Shown: in pieces, positions 43,875 through 53,153 of the stretch
How the letters are laid out: each line of letters begins with the position of its first letter
Numbering within the stretch: position 1 is the stretch's first letter
Assembly: GCA_963698645.1 (NCBI GenBank)
Contig: CAVORP010000007.1
Coordinates: 620,001 to 684,000, forward strand
DNA from: Ovoidimarina sp963698645
Lineage (GTDB): Bacteria > Pseudomonadota > Alphaproteobacteria > Rhodobacterales > Rhodobacteraceae
DNA: 64,000 nucleotides
Reading direction: 5' to 3'
Program-made: the position numbers and the translations under genes
The notes under the pieces: generated by a model
The model's input: only the letters and a program-made list of their open reading frames with translations
Database searches by the model: none
Told to the model about the DNA's origin: nothing

Positions 43875-45221
43875 ATGGAACAGGATCCAACCGGAATCGT
43901 AGACGGGGCTGAAGAGATCGTTCAGATCGGCCAAAGTCTTTGGACTCAGGCCGAGGTCTTTCTGCAATCCTTCCTGCGGCCGTGGAACGCCTATCAGCTT
44001 GCGATCATCGTCGCGCTTTTCCTTCTGGCGCATGTTCTGGCGCATTTCTTGTCGCCTCGCGCCAGGGACTGGTTGCGGGATCAAGAGGGATGGCCAAAAT
44101 GGCGTTTGCGGCTTGCATTGGTCATTCAGCAACGGATCAGGATGATCCTGTTCGTGGCGTCGATGTGGTCCGTTGCGCTTGTCATGCGGGAAGTGACGTG
44201 GCCAAGCCGGTCCTATCTCTTGCTGATCGTCGCAAACCTGGCGCTCGCTTGGCTCATCGTCAGTTTCGCCTCGCGACTGATTGCGAACCGACTGCTTCGA
44301 AGGGTTGTTCTGTACGGGGCGTGGATCTGGATCACGCTCCGAATTCTTGGCCTGACCGACGAGACAGAAGGCATTCTTGACGGCATCGGTTTTCAACTGG
44401 GCGAGATGCGGCTGTCGCTTTGGATCGTCATTCAGGCGATCATCATTCTCGGCCTCTTTTTCTTCGGTGCGCGCCTTCTGTCCAAGACCACCACCGCCCG
44501 GATCGAGGCGGCCGAGGACTTGTCGCCTTCGATGCGCGTCCTGGTCGTCAAAGTTCTGCAGGTGGTCTTGTATGCTACCGCCTTCTTCTTTGGCATGCGC
44601 GCTGTGGGCGTCGACCTGACCGGACTCGCGGTTCTTTCGGGTGCGATCGGTGTCGGTCTTGGTTTCGGCTTGCAGAAAGTGGTTTCTAACCTTGTTTCCG
44701 GGGTCATCATCCTGTTGGACAAATCTATCAAGCCCGGTGACGTGATCAGTCTGGGAGATACGTTTGGCTGGATCCATTCATTGGGCGCGCGATACGTTTC
44801 AGTCGTCACCCGTGATGGCAAGGAATACCTGATTCCGAACGAGGATCTGATCACCGGGCAGGTGGTGAACTGGTCCCATTCCAACGAATTCGTACGCTTG
44901 GACATCTATTTCGGAACCGCCTATACCGACGATCCTCATGTCGTCAGGCGGATCGCCATCGAGGCGGCTTCGGGTGTGGACAGGGTGCTGAGAGACCGAG
45001 CCGCAGTTTGCCATATCGTCGGCTTCGGGGATAGTTCGGTGGACTACATCCTTCGGTTCTGGATCTCTGACCCGACTGCCGGACTAACGAATATTCGCGG
45101 AAACGTGTATCTTGCGCTGTGGGATGCGTTCAGGGAACACGATATCTCGATCCCGTTCCCGCAGCGGGAGGTGAAGGTGCTGGAAGGCAGCCGGATCGAT
45201 ACGAAGCCCGGCGACCCCTGA
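43875..45221 (+). CDS. MscS-family mechanosensitive ion channel
   Basis: 448 residues. The N-terminal part has several membrane helices (AYQLAIIVALFLLAHVLAHF, LLLIVANLALAWLIVSFASR, WIVIQAIIILGLFFFGARLL). The MscS core follows: the pore helix region GLAVLSGAIGVGLGFGLQKV with Gly/Ala packing, VSNLVSGVIILLDKSIKPGD and the beta domain VVTRDGKEYLIPNEDLITGQ, VVNWSHSNEFVRLDI. It is larger than MscS itself because of the extra N-terminal helices. Gating and ions cannot be told. GGGAGGCGGCG before the start may serve as ribosome binding site. Confidence 0.92.
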   Translation: MEQDPTGIVDGAEEIVQIGQSLWTQAEVFLQSFLRPWNAYQLAIIVALFLLAHVLAHFLSPRARDWLRDQEGWPKWRLRLALVIQQRIRMILFVASMWSVALVMREVTWPSRSYLLLIVANLALAWLIVSFASRLIANRLLRRVVLYGAWIWITLRILGLTDETEGILDGIGFQLGEMRLSLWIVIQAIIILGLFFFGARLLSKTTTARIEAAEDLSPSMRVLVVKVLQVVLYATAFFFGMRAVGVDLTGLAVLSGAIGVGLGFGLQKVVSNLVSGVIILLDKSIKPGDVISLGDTFGWIHSLGARYVSVVTRDGKEYLIPNEDLITGQVVNWSHSNEFVRLDIYFGTAYTDDPHVVRRIAIEAASGVDRVLRDRAAVCHIVGFGDSSVDYILRFWISDPTAGLTNIRGNVYLALWDAFREHDISIPFPQREVKVLEGSRIDTKPGDP

Positions 45222-45253
45222 GATGGATCGTGATTGGCGTTATCGTGGACTAA

Positions 45254-47104
45254 GTGCAATGCAGTTCTAGGGTATTGGCGCGTCAGGGAGTGTGGGCAGA
45301 CTTGAGCACAGGGTTTCGAAATCGGGTTGCGGCTGGCGTTTTGCTTGCCTGCGTGTCGTCCGGACCGGCGTTTGCGCTGGATAGTTTCCGGATCGAGGCC
45401 CCCGGAGCGACCGCAGCGGTGGCCAAGTCGCTGGAGCAGGCATCGCTTCTGGCCGCTGCATCGCGTGAAGGGGTGCAGGCGCCGACGGAGCTTATGGCGG
45501 CGGCGCGGGCAGAATATGCAAGGCTGGTCGGCGCTCTTTATGGCGAGGGGTATTATGGCGGCACCGTGCGCGTGCTGGTGGATGGGCGCGAGGCCGCAAC
45601 CATCGATCCGTTGTCACCGCCCGACCGGATAAGCCGGATCATCGTTCAGGTGCAGACCGGTCCGCAATACCGGTTCGGGCAGGCCACAGTTGCTCCGCTC
45701 GCATCTGGGACGGAGATGCCAGAGGGTTTTCGTACCGGGGCCCCTGCCCCATCGGGATTGATTCAAGAGGCTGTCGATGCCGGGATCACCGGTTGGCGGA
45801 TGGATGGTCATGCAAAAGCCGAAGTGTCCGGGCAGAGGATCGTTGCGGACCATGCGGCGGACCGGCTTGATGCCGAGATCGCGTTGGAGCCCGGTCCGAA
45901 ACTGACCTTTGGACGGTTGATTCTGGACGGCGAGTCGGCCGTGTCGCCAAGGCGGATCGTCAAGATCGCGGGCTTGCCCACAGGGGCCGTCTATTCGCCG
46001 ATCGACATCGAGCGGTCCGCGAGAAGGCTGCGCGATACCGGGGTCTTTCGATCGGTTTCCCTGACCGAGGCGGAGGTGCCCAATCCCGACGGATCGCTGG
46101 ATATCACCGCGGCGATCGTCGACCAGAAGCCGCGGCGTTTCGGGTTTGGTGCGGAGCTGGCGACAGATGAGGGTCTGACGCTTTCGGCGTTCTGGATGCA
46201 TCGGAACCTGAGAGGCGGAGCCGAACGGCTTCGGATAGACGGCGAAATTTCCGGAATTGGCGGTGATACGGGTGGAATAGACTATAGTCTGGGTGTCGAG
46301 TTGGGTCGCCCTGCGACAATCGACGCCAAGACCGACGCTGTTCTGACCTTTGATCTTGCGCATGAGGATGAGCCCGATTTCACCTCGGATTCATTGAGCC
46401 TCGGGCTTGGCTTCATTCGGGAAGTACGCGACGAACTTACGGCGCGGGCATCGATCGAATACCGGTTCTCGGATGTCGAGGATTCAACCGGAAAGGTCCA
46501 ATACCGGCATCTGGCCTTTCCACTGGGTTGGACCCTTGACCGACGCGAAGGTCTATTGAACACGAACGACGGGTATTACGCCGATTTTGAAATCGCACCG
46601 TTCATCGGGCTTTCCGGATCGGAGAGCGGGACGCGGATCACATTCGATGCGCGTGCCTATGAGGATTTCGGCCCGGACAATCGCTATGTGCTGGCGGCCC
46701 ATCTGCAGGTGGGAAGCATTGTCGGGGCATCGCTGACCGGATTGCCGAATGATCTTCGATTCTATTCGGGCGGCGGCGGAACGGTGCGCGGGCACGAGTA
46801 CCAGTCGCTAGACGTGGATCTGGGTGGCGGCGCGCGGTCCGGTGGACGCAGCCTGGTCGGATTGCAAACGGAACTACGCGGCAGGGTTACCGATGCGATC
46901 TCGGTCGTCGGTTTCGTGGACTGGGGATATGTAAGCGCCGGCAGTACGCCGGGCAAGGATGGTGCCGGGCATACGGGTGCGGGGCTGGGTCTTCGCTATG
47001 ATACGGGGATCGGACCTTTGCGCGTCGACGTGGGTGTGCCGGTAACCGGGCCCAAAGGAAACTCCAACTTCCACATCTATATCGGCATCGGACAGGCATT
47101 CTGA
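45254..47104 (+). CDS. tamA: TamA outer-membrane translocation and assembly protein
   Basis: Omp85-family partner of TamB for inserting outer-membrane proteins. 616 residues if GTG 45254 is used; TTG 45302 would start closer to the signal peptide (RNRVAAGVLLACVSSGPAFA). POTRA domains span about 50-270 (ARLVGALYGEGYYGGTVRVL, ILDGESAVSPRRIVKIAGLP, RLRDTGVFRSVSL). The barrel spans about 290-616 with YSGGGGTVRGHEYQSL, the VRGY-like motif, and the C-terminal FHIYIGIGQAF, ending in Phe as outer-membrane proteins do. Its last base overlaps tamB. Confidence 0.92.
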   Translation: MQCSSRVLARQGVWADLSTGFRNRVAAGVLLACVSSGPAFALDSFRIEAPGATAAVAKSLEQASLLAAASREGVQAPTELMAAARAEYARLVGALYGEGYYGGTVRVLVDGREAATIDPLSPPDRISRIIVQVQTGPQYRFGQATVAPLASGTEMPEGFRTGAPAPSGLIQEAVDAGITGWRMDGHAKAEVSGQRIVADHAADRLDAEIALEPGPKLTFGRLILDGESAVSPRRIVKIAGLPTGAVYSPIDIERSARRLRDTGVFRSVSLTEAEVPNPDGSLDITAAIVDQKPRRFGFGAELATDEGLTLSAFWMHRNLRGGAERLRIDGEISGIGGDTGGIDYSLGVELGRPATIDAKTDAVLTFDLAHEDEPDFTSDSLSLGLGFIREVRDELTARASIEYRFSDVEDSTGKVQYRHLAFPLGWTLDRREGLLNTNDGYYADFEIAPFIGLSGSESGTRITFDARAYEDFGPDNRYVLAAHLQVGSIVGASLTGLPNDLRFYSGGGGTVRGHEYQSLDVDLGGGARSGGRSLVGLQTELRGRVTDAISVVGFVDWGYVSAGSTPGKDGAGHTGAGLGLRYDTGIGPLRVDVGVPVTGPKGNSNFHIYIGIGQAF

Positions 47105-50100
47105 TGCGGTGGCTTGTGAAATCAATTGTGCTTCTTCTTGCGCTCGCGGGTCCGTCTCTGGCGCAGGACGGCGGGTTCCTTGAGACCTCGCTTGAGGATG
47201 CGCTATCGGGAGACGGGCGGATCGTGCAGATCGAAGGGTTTCGCGGAGCCCTGAGTTCGGACGCGACGCTTGACCAAATGACAGTAGCCGACTCCGAGGG
47301 CGTCTGGCTAACCTTGAAGGATGTCGAGCTTCGCTGGACGCGGTCGGCGCTTCTGCGGGGCCGGGTCGAAGTGGAACGGCTCGTTGCTGGTGAGATCCTT
47401 GTTGAGCGCGCACCGGTTCCAGCGGGCGGCGCGCCGTCAGCTCAAGCCTCGGGCTTCAAGCTTCCCGAACTGCCAGTCGCAGTGAATATCGGAACGCTCG
47501 CCGCAGAGCGGCTTGTACTTGGGGAGGCGCTGATCGGCGTTGGGGCAGAGCTGCGGATCGAGGGGGGATTGCAGCTTGAAGCCGGGATTGGAAGCGGGGC
47601 GTTCATTGCGGAGCGGACCGACGGGGTCGATGGCCGGTTCGAAATTACGGGCGGATTCGATAATGTGACCCGGGTCCTGACACTGGAGGCCTTGATCGAA
47701 GAGGCCCCCAGGGGGTTGGTGGCAACACTGGCAGGTATTCACGAAGCCCCGTCGCTTCGGCTTGAGATCGCGGGCGAGGGGCCGTTGGCCGAGTTTGCCG
47801 CCACCCTTTCCCTTGCAACGGATGGGCAAGAACGGCTTGCGGGACAATTGGCTATCCAGCCAACGGAGGATGGTGTCGGCCGGTCGTTCCGGGCGGATGT
47901 TTCCGGAGATATCGCACCCTTGTTCGCGCCAGACTATCGCGCGTTTTTTGGCCCTGGAATCGATCTTGTGGTGTCTGGGACGCAGAAGGCGGAGGGGGGG
48001 TTCCGTCTGTCGGAGATCGATCTGCGTGCGGCGCAATTGGCCTTGCAAGGACAGGTCGAAACCGGCGCGGACGGCCTGCCTCTGTTCATTGATCTGACCG
48101 GTCGCATCGAGGGGGCCGGGGGTAGTGCCGTCCTGCTTCCGATTGCCGGCGACGAAACGCGGATCACGGCGGCGAACCTGAGGCTGCGGTTCGACAAGGC
48201 GATACGGGACCAGTGGACCGGTGCGATCGTTGTGCAGGAGCTTCAGCGGGCCGGATTGTCCGCAAGAGACCTTCGGTTGACCGGCACAGGCGATATCGAG
48301 GGGAATGGCACGCAGCGCGTGCGCGCCGATTTGGAGTTTACCGCGACGGATCTGGATTTGAGCGATCCCGAGGCGAAGCGGGCGCTGGGCGGCGCCGTAT
48401 CGGGCGCAGCAGAGGTTGTTTGGGTCTCTGGTGGGCCGCTGGACTTGCGGCGCGTATCGGTGGATGGCGAGACCTATTCATTGGCGGGAAACGCCACATT
48501 CGAGATGATCGAGGGCGGGGTTGCGGTTTCCGGGAATGCGCGAGCCGAAGCCGAGGATCTTGCGGCGTTTTCCGGAATTGCCGGGCGTGATCTGGCGGGC
48601 CGGGTCATGGTCGAAGTCGCGGGGCGCGGAGAGCCGATTTCGGGCCTTGTGAACGGGTCGCTGACGGCGACCGGTTCTGACCTGACACTGGGGATTACAG
48701 AGGTAGACCAGCTTCTTTCGGGCGGATTCGATCTTGATGTCAGCGGGCGACGAGATGAGACCGGGACCCATGTGGACCGGCTCACCGCCCGCAGCGATGC
48801 CGCGCAAATTTCTGCGGAAGGGCAGCTTCTGGCCGAGACGGGGCGGGCGGTGGCGGAAGTCACGCTGATCGATACCGGGCTGATTGCGCCAGATGTTCCG
48901 GGGCCGGTCATCTTGGACCTGACCGCGGATGGTCTTGGGTCGAACTGGGGAATCGTGGCCGCCGCGCGTGGTCCGGGTCTTCGGCTGGATATCGACGCGC
49001 AAGCCGAGCTTGGTGGTGACGTGCCGGATATTTCGGGATCGGTCGATGCGGATCTTCGAGACATCGCGCCGTATTCGGGTCGCATCGGACGGCCTGTTTC
49101 AGGCGCGGTTGCGGGTCGGGCCGAGGGTAGGCTGACGGCGGATCTGGAGTTCCTCGATCTTGCGATTGCGGCGACAACCGAGGATTTCAGGTTTGGGCAA
49201 GCGCAGGCGGATGCGCTCTTGAAGGGCCGGGTCGAAACGACTGCGACGGTGGTGCGCACTCTTGGCGTGTTGCGCATCAGCGATCTGGCCATGGCTGGCG
49301 ATTTCGGAATGCTTCAGGCGCAGGGCTTTCTGGGGGAAGACCTTACGGTCGGGGGCAATGTGGATCTTGTCCTGCGGACTCCCGAAGCGGTGCTTCCGGG
49401 GTTGCCGGGTCCGGTCGAGGGGACCGTGGAGGTTGCCGGCGGTCCAGACGAATACGGGGTGGTCGCCCGGGTAACTGGCCCGGGAACGGATGGTGCGGCG
49501 GATCTGACAATCGATGTGCGCGGGGCTTCGCCCGTGGTCTCGGGCCGGATGAATGTCACTGCAAACGACCTTGCTCCGTTTTCGGAGATTGCCGGACGGC
49601 AGTTGGGCGGAGCGTTGGAGACGACCGCGGAGGGATCTCTTGCGTTTGATCTGAGCACCTTTGACGCAAAGGCGACGGCGCGGCTCGAGAGCGTGCGGAT
49701 TGGCCAGGAGGATGTCGACGCGGTTCTGCGCGGCACGAATGACGTGGTGATCGACGCATCGCGATCGGAGGACGTGATTCGGATAGAAACGTTTTCGGTT
49801 GAAGGGCCACAGCTTCGCGCAACAGTGCAAGGCGGGTTTGGCGCGCGTGAGAACGATCTTGTCTTTGATGCGAGGCTTGCCAGCATCGAACGGTATCTGC
49901 CGGGCCTGTCCGGAGCGCTGAGGGTTCAGGGGCGCGCGGATCAGGCGGCTGGCGATGATTGGACGGTCGCGGTCGAGGGCGGCGGTCCGGGAGGATTGCA
50001 GGCGCGGGTTTCGGGCGGTGTTACTGAGGATCTGAGCCAGGTCGATCTTGTCGTAGACGGGAGTTTCCCGCTTGCCGCGGCGAACAGGTTCATCGAGCCA

Positions 50101-51330
50101 CGTGCTTTGGCGGGAACGGCGAATTTCGATCTTCGCGTCTCTGGCCCCCCTGCCCTCGACAGCGTCAGCGGACAAATCAGCACGAGCGATGCCCGTTTTG
50201 CCGCACCAGTCCTGGGTGTGTCCTTAACGGGGCTTGGCGCGGATATTGTCCTGTCCGGCGGGCGCGCCCAGATCGCCGTGGACGGGGCTTTCACGACCGG
50301 CGGCCGGGTGTCGGTGACCGGACCAGTGACCCTGACAAAGAATTTTCCAGCGGATTTGAGCGTAGCATTGCAAAATGCCGTCCTGACCGACCCCGCCCTG
50401 TTCCAGACAACCGTGAATGGCAATCTTGCGATTGAGGGAGGTTTGACTGGTGGCGCGCGCGTGTCAGGCGCAGTTGGCCTGGGTGCGACCGAGGTTCGGA
50501 TCCCGTCGAGCGGCTTGGGCGGAATCTCTCCTATTCCGGATCTTGTTCACCTCAATGAACCCGCGGACGTGCGGGCCACGCGCGCCCGGGCGGGGTTGAT
50601 TGAAGTAGTGGGGACAGCGAAGCGGCGCGGGCAGCCCTATGGTCTTGATATCTCGGTGAGCGCGCCGAACCAGATCTTCCTGCGCGGTCGCGGGCTGGAG
50701 GCAGAACTGGGCGGCAACATCCGGCTGGGAGGAACCACCGCAGACATCGTGCCGTCGGGGCGGTTCGAACTGATCCGGGGGCGGCTTGATATTCTGGGCA
50801 AGCGGCTGGTGTTGACGGAAGGTTTTGCCACCTTGCAGGGGGATTTCAACCCGTTCCTTCGGCTTGTGGCCGAGACGAATGTCGATGACACGGTGATCAG
50901 GATCGTCGTCCAGGGGCTCGCATTGCAACCCGAGATCCTGTTTCTCTCCGAGCCCGAGTTGCCCGAAGATGAAGTTCTTGCGCGGTTGCTGTTCGGTCGC
51001 GGGATAGAGACCCTGTCGCCGCTTCAGGCCGCGCAGCTTGCCGGGGCAGTAGCGAACCTGGCCGGGGTCGGTGGAGAGGGTATCGTCTCGAGGCTCCGGA
51101 AGGGCTTTGGTCTGGACGATCTGGATGTCACTGGTGACGCGGAAGGCGGAGTTGGCGTTCGGGCGGGAAAATATATCTCGGATAACATCTATACCGATGT
51201 CGAGATCGATAGCTTGGGGCAGGCAGAAGTGTCGATCAACCTTGACCTGTCGCCGTCTGTAACGGTCAAGGGCAGCGTCGATAATGAAGGCCAATCGGGG
51301 ATCGGTGTGTTTTTCGAACGGGATTACTGA
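47104..51330 (+). CDS. tamB: TamB inner-membrane-anchored translocation factor
   Basis: Large periplasm-spanning lipid/protein transfer protein paired with TamA. 1408 residues. N-terminal signal or anchor (MRWLVKSIVLLLALAGPSLA); AsmA-like start (VQIEGFRGALSSDATLDQMT); a long beta-rich middle; and the C-terminal DUF490 domain (about 1080-1408: PYGLDISVSAPNQIFLRGRG, FNPFLRLVAETNVDDTVIRI, DEVLARLLFGRGIETLSPLQ and the ending GQSGIGVFFERDY). The middle holds three related blocks near residues 480, 650 and 818. The gene follows tamA with a 1-base overlap (operon). Confidence 0.93.
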   Translation: MRWLVKSIVLLLALAGPSLAQDGGFLETSLEDALSGDGRIVQIEGFRGALSSDATLDQMTVADSEGVWLTLKDVELRWTRSALLRGRVEVERLVAGEILVERAPVPAGGAPSAQASGFKLPELPVAVNIGTLAAERLVLGEALIGVGAELRIEGGLQLEAGIGSGAFIAERTDGVDGRFEITGGFDNVTRVLTLEALIEEAPRGLVATLAGIHEAPSLRLEIAGEGPLAEFAATLSLATDGQERLAGQLAIQPTEDGVGRSFRADVSGDIAPLFAPDYRAFFGPGIDLVVSGTQKAEGGFRLSEIDLRAAQLALQGQVETGADGLPLFIDLTGRIEGAGGSAVLLPIAGDETRITAANLRLRFDKAIRDQWTGAIVVQELQRAGLSARDLRLTGTGDIEGNGTQRVRADLEFTATDLDLSDPEAKRALGGAVSGAAEVVWVSGGPLDLRRVSVDGETYSLAGNATFEMIEGGVAVSGNARAEAEDLAAFSGIAGRDLAGRVMVEVAGRGEPISGLVNGSLTATGSDLTLGITEVDQLLSGGFDLDVSGRRDETGTHVDRLTARSDAAQISAEGQLLAETGRAVAEVTLIDTGLIAPDVPGPVILDLTADGLGSNWGIVAAARGPGLRLDIDAQAELGGDVPDISGSVDADLRDIAPYSGRIGRPVSGAVAGRAEGRLTADLEFLDLAIAATTEDFRFGQAQADALLKGRVETTATVVRTLGVLRISDLAMAGDFGMLQAQGFLGEDLTVGGNVDLVLRTPEAVLPGLPGPVEGTVEVAGGPDEYGVVARVTGPGTDGAADLTIDVRGASPVVSGRMNVTANDLAPFSEIAGRQLGGALETTAEGSLAFDLSTFDAKATARLESVRIGQEDVDAVLRGTNDVVIDASRSEDVIRIETFSVEGPQLRATVQGGFGARENDLVFDARLASIERYLPGLSGALRVQGRADQAAGDDWTVAVEGGGPGGLQARVSGGVTEDLSQVDLVVDGSFPLAAANRFIEPRALAGTANFDLRVSGPPALDSVSGQISTSDARFAAPVLGVSLTGLGADIVLSGGRAQIAVDGAFTTGGRVSVTGPVTLTKNFPADLSVALQNAVLTDPALFQTTVNGNLAIEGGLTGGARVSGAVGLGATEVRIPSSGLGGISPIPDLVHLNEPADVRATRARAGLIEVVGTAKRRGQPYGLDISVSAPNQIFLRGRGLEAELGGNIRLGGTTADIVPSGRFELIRGRLDILGKRLVLTEGFATLQGDFNPFLRLVAETNVDDTVIRIVVQGLALQPEILFLSEPELPEDEVLARLLFGRGIETLSPLQAAQLAGAVANLAGVGGEGIVSRLRKGFGLDDLDVTGDAEGGVGVRAGKYISDNIYTDVEIDSLGQAEVSINLDLSPSVTVKGSVDNEGQSGIGVFFERDY

Positions 51331-51362
51331 CGTATTTTAGCGTCAATTGTCGCGGAAATACG
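51331..51362 (+). terminator. hairpin directly after tamB
   Basis: CGTATTT (51331-51337) pairs with AAATACG (51356-51362), with inner GCG/CGC pairs, starting one base after the tamB stop. No T-run follows, so termination is uncertain. Confidence 0.35.
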
Positions 51363-51538
51363 CCGTACCGAACAGGCAGGTTTGCCAAGTTGCGTCTATT
51401 GGCATTGAGATTCGGACATCCGGTTGCTACATTTCATCTGTGCCCAGTGCCGGGGCTTGTCGGCGCGTCGCGAAGGAGGACGATGTCCTGTCTCAGCTTC
51501 ACGAGGCGGTCCGTGATCAGACCGCAACGGATTCGGCC

Positions 51539-51904
51539 ATGAGCGCTGGTCCGACATTGGCATCAGGCGAATTGCTTGATCGTATTCTCAAATCGCTGGA
51601 TGACGACAAGGCCGAGGACGTAATTGTCATCGACCTGACCGGGAAATCGGAGATGGCGGATCATATGGTGATCTGTTCGGGCCGTTCCTCGCGACAGGTT
51701 GCGTCGATCTCGGAGAAACTCGTCGACAGGCTTAAGCAAGAACTTGGCGTTCTGTCGAAGATCGAAGGCAAGGATACCGGCGACTGGGTCCTGATCGATA
51801 CCGGCGATGTGGTGGTTCACGTGTTCCGTCCCGAGGTGCGCGAGTTCTATCAACTTGAAAAGATGTGGATGCCCACCGGCCAGCCGGCAGCCAAAGAGGT
51901 CTGA
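51539..51904 (+). CDS. rsfS: ribosome silencing factor RsfS
   Basis: Binds ribosomal protein uL14 and blocks subunit joining in poor growth. ATG 51539 (MSAGPTLASGELLDRILKSL) gives 121 residues; the frame is open upstream to 51347 without family-like sequence. Core motifs are DDKAEDVIVIDLTGKSEMAD, HMVICSGRSSRQVASISEKL, GDWVLIDTGDVVVHVFRPEV and REFYQLEKMWM. The TGA overlaps the rlmH ATG (TGATG), the usual rsfS-rlmH pair. Confidence 0.94.
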   Translation: MSAGPTLASGELLDRILKSLDDDKAEDVIVIDLTGKSEMADHMVICSGRSSRQVASISEKLVDRLKQELGVLSKIEGKDTGDWVLIDTGDVVVHVFRPEVREFYQLEKMWMPTGQPAAKEV

Positions 51905-52497
51905 TGCGCATCGGAATTTGCGCGGTGGGCCGCCTGCGCGGTGGCCCGGAAGCCGCGCTGATCGACGACTACCGGACCCGTTTCGATCGGACAGGTCGTG
52001 GGATCGGGCTTGGCCCCCTGACAATCACCGAAGTTGAGGACCGCAAGGGTGGCGGTATGGTCGCTGAAGCAGCGTTGCTGCGGCGGGCCGTTCCCGATGG
52101 GGCGGTTCTGTGCCTGATGGATGAGCGGGGTCAGAACCTGACATCGCCTGACTTTGCATCACGAATTTCGGATTGGCGCGACCAGGGGCGGCAGGAGGTC
52201 AGTTTCGTGATCGGCGGCGCCGACGGAATAGCGCCGGAGTTGCGGGCCGATGCCGATCTACTGATTTCTTTCGGCGCGATGGTGTGGCCGCATATGTTGG
52301 CTCGTGTCATGCTGACCGAACAGCTTTACAGGGCAGCCGGTATTCTGGCAGGGACGCCATATCATAGAAGTTCTAGCGGCGGCGCGGGCACAAGACAGGA
52401 GGTAGAGTTGGGTGATCTTTGGTTCTGGGTAATCCTGTTCGCGGTGTTGTTTGTATTCTTTCGCTGGCGGCAGAAGAAGAAAAGCAAGAGCGAATAG
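51904..52497 (+). CDS. rlmH: 23S rRNA pseudouridine1915 N3-methyltransferase RlmH with membrane tail
   Basis: SPOUT methyltransferase acting on the 70S ribosome. MRIGICAVGRLRGGPEAALI, CLMDERGQNLTS, FVIGGADGI, and LTEQLYRAAGILAGTPYHR are typical; a normal RlmH ends at PYHR plus a few residues (about 157 here). In this window the frame does not stop but runs on through SSSGGAGTRQEVELG into DLWFWVILFAVLFVFFRW and a basic tail, 197 residues. The tail has its own ribosome binding site (see 52408-52497). A lost stop through a base error near 52366-52380 is the simple explanation; a real fusion would place RlmH at the membrane. Confidence 0.88.
   Translation: MRIGICAVGRLRGGPEAALIDDYRTRFDRTGRGIGLGPLTITEVEDRKGGGMVAEAALLRRAVPDGAVLCLMDERGQNLTSPDFASRISDWRDQGRQEVSFVIGGADGIAPELRADADLLISFGAMVWPHMLARVMLTEQLYRAAGILAGTPYHRSSSGGAGTRQEVELGDLWFWVILFAVLFVFFRWRQKKKSKSE
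52408..52497 (+). CDS. candidate 29-residue membrane microprotein
   Basis: TTG at 52408 is preceded by AGGAGG (52397-52402) with five bases between, a strong ribosome binding site in an unexpected place inside the rlmH frame. The product is one membrane helix, GDLWFWVILFAVLFVFFRWR, and a short basic tail (QKKKSKSE). It is in frame with rlmH. I infer a separate small gene just after rlmH. Confidence 0.45.
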   Translation: MGDLWFWVILFAVLFVFFRWRQKKKSKSE

Positions 52498-52501
52498 CGC
52501 C

Positions 52502-53059
52502 CTACCCCGCCTGCCAGTCCCGAACCACCTCCAGTGGCCAGAGCAGCATGAGGATATTCAGGGCGAGCCCGTCGCGGATCACGACGGCGGTCAGAACTTC
52601 GGCCCCGATCAATAGGGCGATGCTTGCCCAGACGGGGATAGTGCGTGCGAGCCAGAACCCTACGAGCATTGCCAGGATGTCGGCCGTCGCGTTCAGAACG
52701 CTGTCGCCATAGTAATCGAGTGATATCGTCACCGCCCGGTAGCGCTCGATGATCGCATCCGAATTTTCGATGATTTCCCAGGCGCACTCCACCAGCGTCG
52801 CGATTGCCAGTCGCCAGCCGATCGACAAGCGCGGGACCATGAACCAAAGCGCAGCGTAGAAGATCAGCCCGTGCAGGATGTGCGAGGGCGTGTACCAGTC
52901 CGTGATGTGTTGCGAGTTCTCGGAGCTCATCGTCTCGCCATGCCAGAGCTTGACATAGCCACAGGTGCAAATCGGCTCTCTACCAATAAGGAGAAGCCAT
53001 GCCGCCGTTGCGACGACGATCAGGGCGGTGATCCAATACGGGAGAAGCGCGCGTTGCAT
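52502..53059 (-). CDS. DUF2585 (UPF0314) membrane protein
   Basis: 185 residues with about four membrane segments: ALLPYWITALIVVATAAWLL, SHILHGLIFYAALWFMV, DILAMLVGFWLARTIPVWAS and IALLIGAEVLTAVVIRDGLA. It has the DUF2585 pattern CTCGYVKLWHGETMSSENSQ, HITDWYTPSHILHG and VECAWEIIENSDAIIERYR. The function is unknown; the family is mostly alphaproteobacterial. It faces rlmH tail to tail. Confidence 0.9.
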   Translation of the reverse strand: MQRALLPYWITALIVVATAAWLLLIGREPICTCGYVKLWHGETMSSENSQHITDWYTPSHILHGLIFYAALWFMVPRLSIGWRLAIATLVECAWEIIENSDAIIERYRAVTISLDYYGDSVLNATADILAMLVGFWLARTIPVWASIALLIGAEVLTAVVIRDGLALNILMLLWPLEVVRDWQAG

Positions 53060-53153
53060 CCGCGAAGGGAATCACGGCCAGGACGTGCAGTCCACCGAAA
53101 TTGAGGGCCGGTGCGCCGCTTTTGCCATCAGACAGGTCTGCGCCGTTACTGGA

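Noticed and set aside
43851..44777. 308-codon minus-strand open frame opposite the MscS gene
   Set aside because: Low-complexity, charged antisense product; the MscS core is clear on the plus strand.
49099..50175. 358-codon minus-strand open frame inside tamB
   Set aside because: Arg-rich antisense shadow of tamB; tamB is continuous across it.
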